A stretch of DNA of 64,000 nt. Origin: Sebastes aleutianus (Eukaryota > Chordata > Actinopteri > Perciformes > Sebastidae). The notes below the pieces were generated by a model. It saw only the letters and a list, made by a program, of their open reading frames with translations, was not told where the DNA came from and did not search any database. Every line of letters begins with the position of its first letter. Within the stretch, counting starts at the first letter, position 1. The stretch spans positions 18,348,506 through 18,412,505 of the forward strand of contig CAKAKS010000034.1 of assembly GCA_916700875.1 (NCBI GenBank), written 5' to 3'. Shown here piece by piece: positions 59,249 through 64,000 of the stretch. A program made the translations under genes and the position numbers.

Positions 59249-60778
59249 TTAAAGGAACAGTGTGTAACAATTAGGAGGATCGATTGGCAGGAATATAATA
59301 AAATATGAATAAGTATGTTTTCTTTAGTGTATAATCACCTGAAAATAAGGGTTGTTACCTTAGAATGAGCCGTTTATTATCTAGGGAGCGGGTCCTCTTC
59401 ACAGTGTCCGCCATGTTTCTATAGTAGCCCAGAACGAACATAACCACTGTGATAACTTTTCCTGCTTGGGCCGGAGTCGATAACGTTTCTCTCTCTGGAG
59501 TTAACTATTGACTTGGTTAGGATTAGGCAACAAAATTACTTAGTTAGGTATAGGAAAAGATCAACTTGGTTAGGATTAGGGAAACAAAACTACTTAGTTA
59601 GGTTAAGGTAAAGATTGACTTGGTTAGGATAACGCAACAAAACTACTTAGTTAGGTTTAGGAAAATATCGTGGTTTGGCTTAAAATAACACTGTAAGTGG
59701 CGTAACTTCAGTACATCAGTTACGTGACAAATAAATCAACGTTGACTTCTGGTTTCACACGGGACACGAACGCCGGTCTCCCAAGTGAAAGTCCGGTATT
59801 TTTAGACCCACTTACCAGACCACCTCCCTACGTGGCGTTCAGCGCTCTTTATATGCCCTGGTTGACAATTATGTGGATTGCAAACAAACTAATTTCTTGG
59901 GATATACAAGTTAAAGTTTACATTTTAATGGATAATGACCACCACTAATAATGTACACCATATTCTTTCTGTTCCTGCTTGGAGTTAAAATGAGGTCACA
60001 GATGCCCGGGACCAGTCTAGCCGTTAATGAGGCCCATGGAGTTAACATACCAAAGCGTTAAGAGGTCACACGACCGGATATTTCACTTATACAAAGGCTA
60101 GACACAACAGGCTTGCATCATACTGATGCTGGTGTTATTTGCATGTCAGCAAAAGAGGCAGTAAATGATCCAAAACCTTTTCTGCTCCACTTAACAATTT
60201 TACCTCTGTGAAAGCAACTGTCATTTTAGTTTGAAATTCGGCCAGCTGCATCTTTCCGTTTTACCACTTATAGGGACATGGGAACAAATGGAGGGGCCTT
60301 ATTATTCGCCATATTAGTGTCCGCCATGTTTCTACAGTAGCCCAGAACGAACATAACCACTGTGATAACTTTTCCCGCTTGGGCCGGAGTCGATAACGTT
60401 TCTCTCTCTGGAGTTAACCCCTGCCGTCACTCCACTCAGCCGCTGGGAAAAAAGACAAGGGTAACCTCTTTTGGTCTTGAGGAGCTGCAGCATTTATTTC
60501 TGCACAAAATGCAACTTCCACTGAACATTCACTAGATAATCTCAAAGCTAAACTAACTATGTGTTTTGCTACACTAGCTCACACACTCTACACACTGGCT
60601 CTGCTATTCTCCAAATGACCTACTCTTACAACAGCTGGTTCTAGATGGGACCATTCACGTCTTTGCGTCGGCCACTGTCATTCTCCCACACACTTGACAC
60701 ACGGGACGATGTTTAAATTGGTTGCAATCTGCAACCTCACCACTAGAAGTCCCTAAACCCTACACACTGCTCCTTTAA
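59249..60778 (+). mobile_element. MITE family R, copy 3, split by an insertion
   Basis: Ends 'ttaaaggaacagtgtgtaac' and (inverted) 'ttaaaggagcagtgtgtagg'. Interrupted at 59506-60316 by the duplicated 0.8-kb segment. The sequence at the break, 59404-59505, is repeated at 60317-60418. Confidence 0.8.
59507..60307. repeat. 0.8-kb duplicated segment, inserted copy
   Basis: Same orientation as 56089-56885 with only scattered differences. Both ends abut the 102-bp direct repeat of the host MITE; about 9 bp of filler (60308-60316) lies at the right junction. Confidence 0.9.
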
Positions 60779-60892
60779 TGCAGTCTCAAGTTTCGTTATT
60801 CATCATATGCACAATACAATCGAAGCAGTCGTTGGCAATGAAAATCCTGGGTCTCAGGTTCTCTTCAACAATGCTCATTAAAATGTATATGT
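60779..60892. repeat. Repeat fragment shared with 27630-27720
   Basis: 'agcagtcgttggcaatgaaa' and 'cttcaacaatgctcattaaa' occur here and near 27657-27718 in slc25a47 intron 4, so both are pieces of one interspersed family. Confidence 0.6.
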
Positions 60893-61062
60893 AAAAAAGG
60901 CTCATTGATGTACGTGGAGAGCGAAGGCTGGCCCGTGTTGTCCGATCCAATAGAAGAGCTACTGTAGCTCAAATTGCTGAAAAAGTTAATGCTGGTTCCG
61001 ATAGAAAGGTGTCAGAACACACAGTGCAGTTTGTTGCGTATGGGGCTGCGTAGCCGCAGACT
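60893..61062 (+). pseudogene. Tc1-type transposase, N-terminal relic
   Basis: No ATG, but one frame reads LIDVRGERRLARVVRSNRRA then TVAQIAEKVNAGSDRKVSEH, the second helix-turn-helix of a Tc1 transposase. A frameshift near 61022 moves the matching residues (LLRMGLRSRR) to another frame. The catalytic domain is missing. Confidence 0.75.
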
Positions 61063-61677
61063 GGTATATAGAGTTTTGGTGACAATATAGTGGTAAAGTG
61101 TCAAAACAAGAGCTCAGGAGCTCAAGACAGCTGTAATCAGTTAAAATAGATACGATTTCTTCTTCCCTCCACCATGCTTTCAAACACAGTATAGCAAAAA
61201 GTATGGGGTCATTTATTACGATGGATGTCTTTCCCAACCCTATTTATCTTTTAGTTTGCACATGCCGTAATAGCAAATATGACAAAGCAAAAATGTGACT
61301 AGGCAAAACTGAAGTCAGACACGTGTAAGGGGTGACGGCAGACTTGTTTGTTATGAATTGTAAATGGGAATCTGTGTGTTTGGTTTGGCACACTCAAGGT
61401 TTACAAAAAAGTAATGCTGTGTCAGTTTGAATTCTTTGACTATTACAATAATCGGGTCAGACAAAGCTGATTAATTCCCGGTTGCTACCACTTGTCACCA
61501 CTCTGAGACCAGACCAAAGGCCACAACCATGAGTGGGTGGCTGCAGCTCAGTGCTTTTCCTTTATCTCCACCATCTGTAAATGATTGGATATTTATTTGA
61601 CATACACGGTGTCACTCATCTGTAAATATGACATCTTGTCCTGAGAGTACTGTATTAGCCACGTTTTTCTAGGATTA

Positions 61678-61678
<1 letters not shown>
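61063..61678. other. Gene-free region
   Basis: Nothing recognised. Confidence 0.5.

Positions 61679-61711
<33 letters not shown>
61679..61711. repeat. TG microsatellite
   Basis: Perfect TG run. Confidence 0.9.
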
Positions 61712-61714
<3 letters not shown>

Positions 61715-61779
61715 TGAGAGAGGGAGAGGGAGGTCACGAAGGACAACAACAGCAAAGTTGGCTTTTTTCCAACCACACC

Positions 61780-62690
61780 GCCACTGCTAATTGCATCAAC
61801 ATTAATTACAGATTGAAAACTGTGACAGCGGCCGAGCTGATCATTTTGATACACAAATAATGGAGACAAAATCTGGTTATTTTTATTTCGCAACGGATAT
61901 CAGAACAGAAAGGGTCTCGGATGCCAGCTGAAAGTACTCTATAGGTTCCCATAAAACCTTGGAATTTATGTGCGGCTTTCCGCATGTAAATTGTTCGATT
62001 TTATGGAAAAGCATATGTGCAAGAATTTTATACAAATTATTTACGGCACCTGAGATGCAAAGCGGATTCCCATGAAATTTTGCCTCACATGGAGAGAGAT
62101 GTATTCCATCGTTAACGTCACATTGTGCACATGGGGAAATTCCTCTCCGCACCTGTTAGTGCTGACATGACATGATGATGATTCATATTGTGTCTGAAAT
62201 CACACTTTTCTTCTCACTATAGGGTAAACCGCTGAGTGACTATTACATAGACAGGAAGTAATAAATTACGGAACGACATTGCGGATTAACAAGGAGGCCT
62301 CGGGGGTAGAGAATGAGCTCATTGGGCCCCATTACCCCCCCCAACCCCCACCCCCCTTCCTTCTACTCTCTGTGCAAATTAAAATATTACCTTGCCCCAG
62401 TTTTGCTGTGTGGTTATTTGATTCACATTTTAATGACATTAAGCTCAGGGGCTCCGGTTAGTAATCCAGTTCATTGAATGAGTGATTTTGGAGACTTTGT
62501 GTGAAGCGCATATAGAGCGCTCCAGGGATGACGTATTTTTGTAGGACAACCATCGAAAGTTAGCATCGCCCTGGGTTCCTACAACAAAAGGCGAATGGGA
62601 TTTTTCCATTGGGTTTTGGATTATTGCAGAAAATATTTCTGTAGCAAACACACGTTTATGATACTTACACGTTTTGTTCAGCAAGATAAT
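61780..62690. other. Non-repetitive block, conserved-element candidate
   Basis: No gene or transposon. It includes clustered homeodomain-type words (gctaattgcatcaacattaa near 61786, and attaaaatatta near 62380) and a C-rich tract (62334-62356). Could be regulatory DNA of a gene outside the window. Confidence 0.3.
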
Positions 62691-62714
62691 CTCCTCAAAT
62701 GAACACCACTTTTA

Positions 62715-62880
62715 TGATGGTACGGTGAGCAAGGCGAATGGCGTTACCAAGGTTTTACACTCAGTGGTTAGCCTTACCGCAGTGTTGAAAAGGGAGGAGT
62801 GAGCGGAGGGGTACTCAGTTGGTTGCAATCTGCAACCACACCAATTGATGCCACAGAATCTTACATACTTTACCTTTAAA
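62715..62880 (+). mobile_element. MITE family R, copy 4 (right part only)
   Basis: Shares 'ggcgaatggcgttacca', 'actcagttggttgcaatctg' and the right terminus ('ctttaccttta') with the other copies. The left half is missing. Confidence 0.7.
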
Positions 62881-62955
62881 CATCAATTAAATCTGTCACA
62901 CACTGTTGCATGACATGCCTTAGATAGGGCAACGTCGATGGAGTGTTACAATATA

Positions 62956-63523
62956 CACTCACCGGCCACTTTATTAGGCACACCTGTTCAATTGCTTGTT
63001 AACACAAATAGCTAATCAGCCAATCACATGGCAGCAACTCAATGCATTTAGGCATCTAGAGGTGGTGAAGACGACTTGCTGAAGTTCAAACCGAGCATCA
63101 GAATGGGGAAGAAAGGGGATTTAAGTGACTTTGAACGTGGCATGGTTGTTGGTGCCAGACGGGCTGGTCTGAGTATTTCAAAAACTGCTGATCTACTGGG
63201 ATTTTCAAGCACAACCATCTCTAGGGTTTACAGAGAATGGTCCGAAAAAGAGAAAATATCCAGTGAGCGGCAGTTGTGTGGACGGAAATGCCTTGTTGAT
63301 GTCAGAGGTCAGAGGAGAATGGGCAGAGTGGTTCGAGATGATAGAAAGGCAACAGTAACTCAAATAACCACTCGTTACAACCAAGGTATGCAGAATACCA
63401 TCTCTGAACGCACAACACGTCGAACCTTGAAGCAGACGGGCTACAGCAGCAGAAGAACACCCGGTACTAGCACCGGCCACTTTATTAGGTAAACCTTGTA
63501 CCTAATAAAGTGGCCGGTGAGTG
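62956..63523 (+). mobile_element. Tc1 transposon, internally deleted
   Basis: 'cactcaccggccactttatt' at 62956 and its inverse ending at 63523 are the termini, each flanked by TA (62954-62955 and 63524-63525). An extra inward copy of the left terminus (63471-63490) abuts the right terminus, so the 3' end forms a hairpin. Only 568 bp remain of an element usually over 1 kb. Confidence 0.9.
63103..63492 (+). pseudogene. Tc1 transposase, DNA-binding half only
   Basis: The start ATG at 63103 follows the 5' leader typical of the family. The 129-aa frame has the first helix-turn-helix (DFERGMVVGARRAG through ISRVYREW) and the second (TVTQITTRYN through TLKQTGYSSRR). It then runs into the duplicated terminal repeat and stops at 63490-63492. 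The whole DDE catalytic domain is deleted. The rest is free of stops, so the loss looks like a single deletion event. Confidence 0.85.
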
Positions 63524-63525
63524 TA

Positions 63526-64000
63526 TAACTACAAGTTACTTATAAATGCATCATTTGTACTGACGTATTTACCCCAAAACAGCACTACGTCAGAGCTCGT
63601 CAGAGTGTGTTCCCATCGCGGTTGTTTGTGTGCTTTTCAGGGTCAGTTCAGGTGAATTGATTGACCGCTGTGATGCTTAAAAGCCGCATCAATACAGGTC
63701 ATCATCATCAACAAAGGAGTTAACACGGGGGTCATGTCCGCACTGTTGGCTCAAAGAGTTCATTTTCGAGTCCAAAAAGTGGGGAAAGACCAGCAAGAGA
63801 GGGGGCACGGGACATAACAGATGATGGGATATACTGCTGCAAGAGCAAACATGTTTTTGAGAGCATGTCCTCATTTCATCCGTGCCAGACGATCACATAT
63901 TTTAACGACTCTGTTGTTCACGTGGGAATTTGCTCTGGCAGGAGCCGTGAAATGTAAAACATCCGAGAAAAACACCTCCATATGGCTTTTTATGGCGGCA
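63526..64000. other. Gene-free right edge
   Basis: Nothing recognised. Confidence 0.5.

Overview
The window is vertebrate nuclear DNA, almost certainly from a ray-finned (teleost) fish. Genes are split by GT-AG introns, CA/TG and TAA microsatellites are common, and there are many Tc1, hAT-like, Harbinger, L2-like and MITE-type repeats of kinds typical of teleosts. There are no bacterial operons, rRNA genes or CRISPR arrays.

Layout. (1) 1-4.5 kb: vertnin (vrtn) on the minus strand, with two coding exons giving 690 aa, a 3' UTR reaching the left edge and a probable non-coding 5' exon. (2) 8.2-11 kb: a seven-exon minus-strand gene. Joining the exons at GT-AG sites gives an uninterrupted 309-aa type I membrane protein with a signal peptide, two Ig-like domains, one transmembrane helix and a cytoplasmic tail carrying an ITIM (VIYADI) and an ITSM (TEYACV). 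I cannot name it; it looks like an inhibitory immune receptor. (3) 15.9-23.5 kb: slc25a29 (mitochondrial carrier, 306 aa, four coding exons) on the minus strand. Its introns are full of nested repeats and it probably has a long 3' UTR. (4) 25.3-32.2 kb: slc25a47 (mitochondrial carrier, 302 aa, six exons) on the plus strand. It is head-to-head with slc25a29 across a 1.8-kb intergenic region holding a CCAAT/CRE-like promoter and a TAA-rich tandem repeat. A 1.3-kb Tc1-type element sits in its fourth intron. (5) 32-64 kb: no convincing host gene. The stretch holds MITEs, a Harbinger transposase scrap, a nested repeat complex at 44-46.5 kb, a coiled-coil-like pseudogene at 55 kb, a recent 0.8-kb duplication (56.1 to 59.5 kb) flanked by a 102-bp direct repeat, and two Tc1 remnants. 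Several non-repetitive blocks there look like possible conserved non-coding DNA.

How the genes relate. The two carriers share six-helix architecture and identical early intron positions and phases, so they are ancient paralogues that have stayed side by side, as SLC25A29 and SLC25A47 do in mammals. Vertnin is a DNA-binding developmental regulator, and the Ig receptor is functionally unrelated to its neighbours. All exon joins were made by hand from splice signals and reading frame and have no transcript support.
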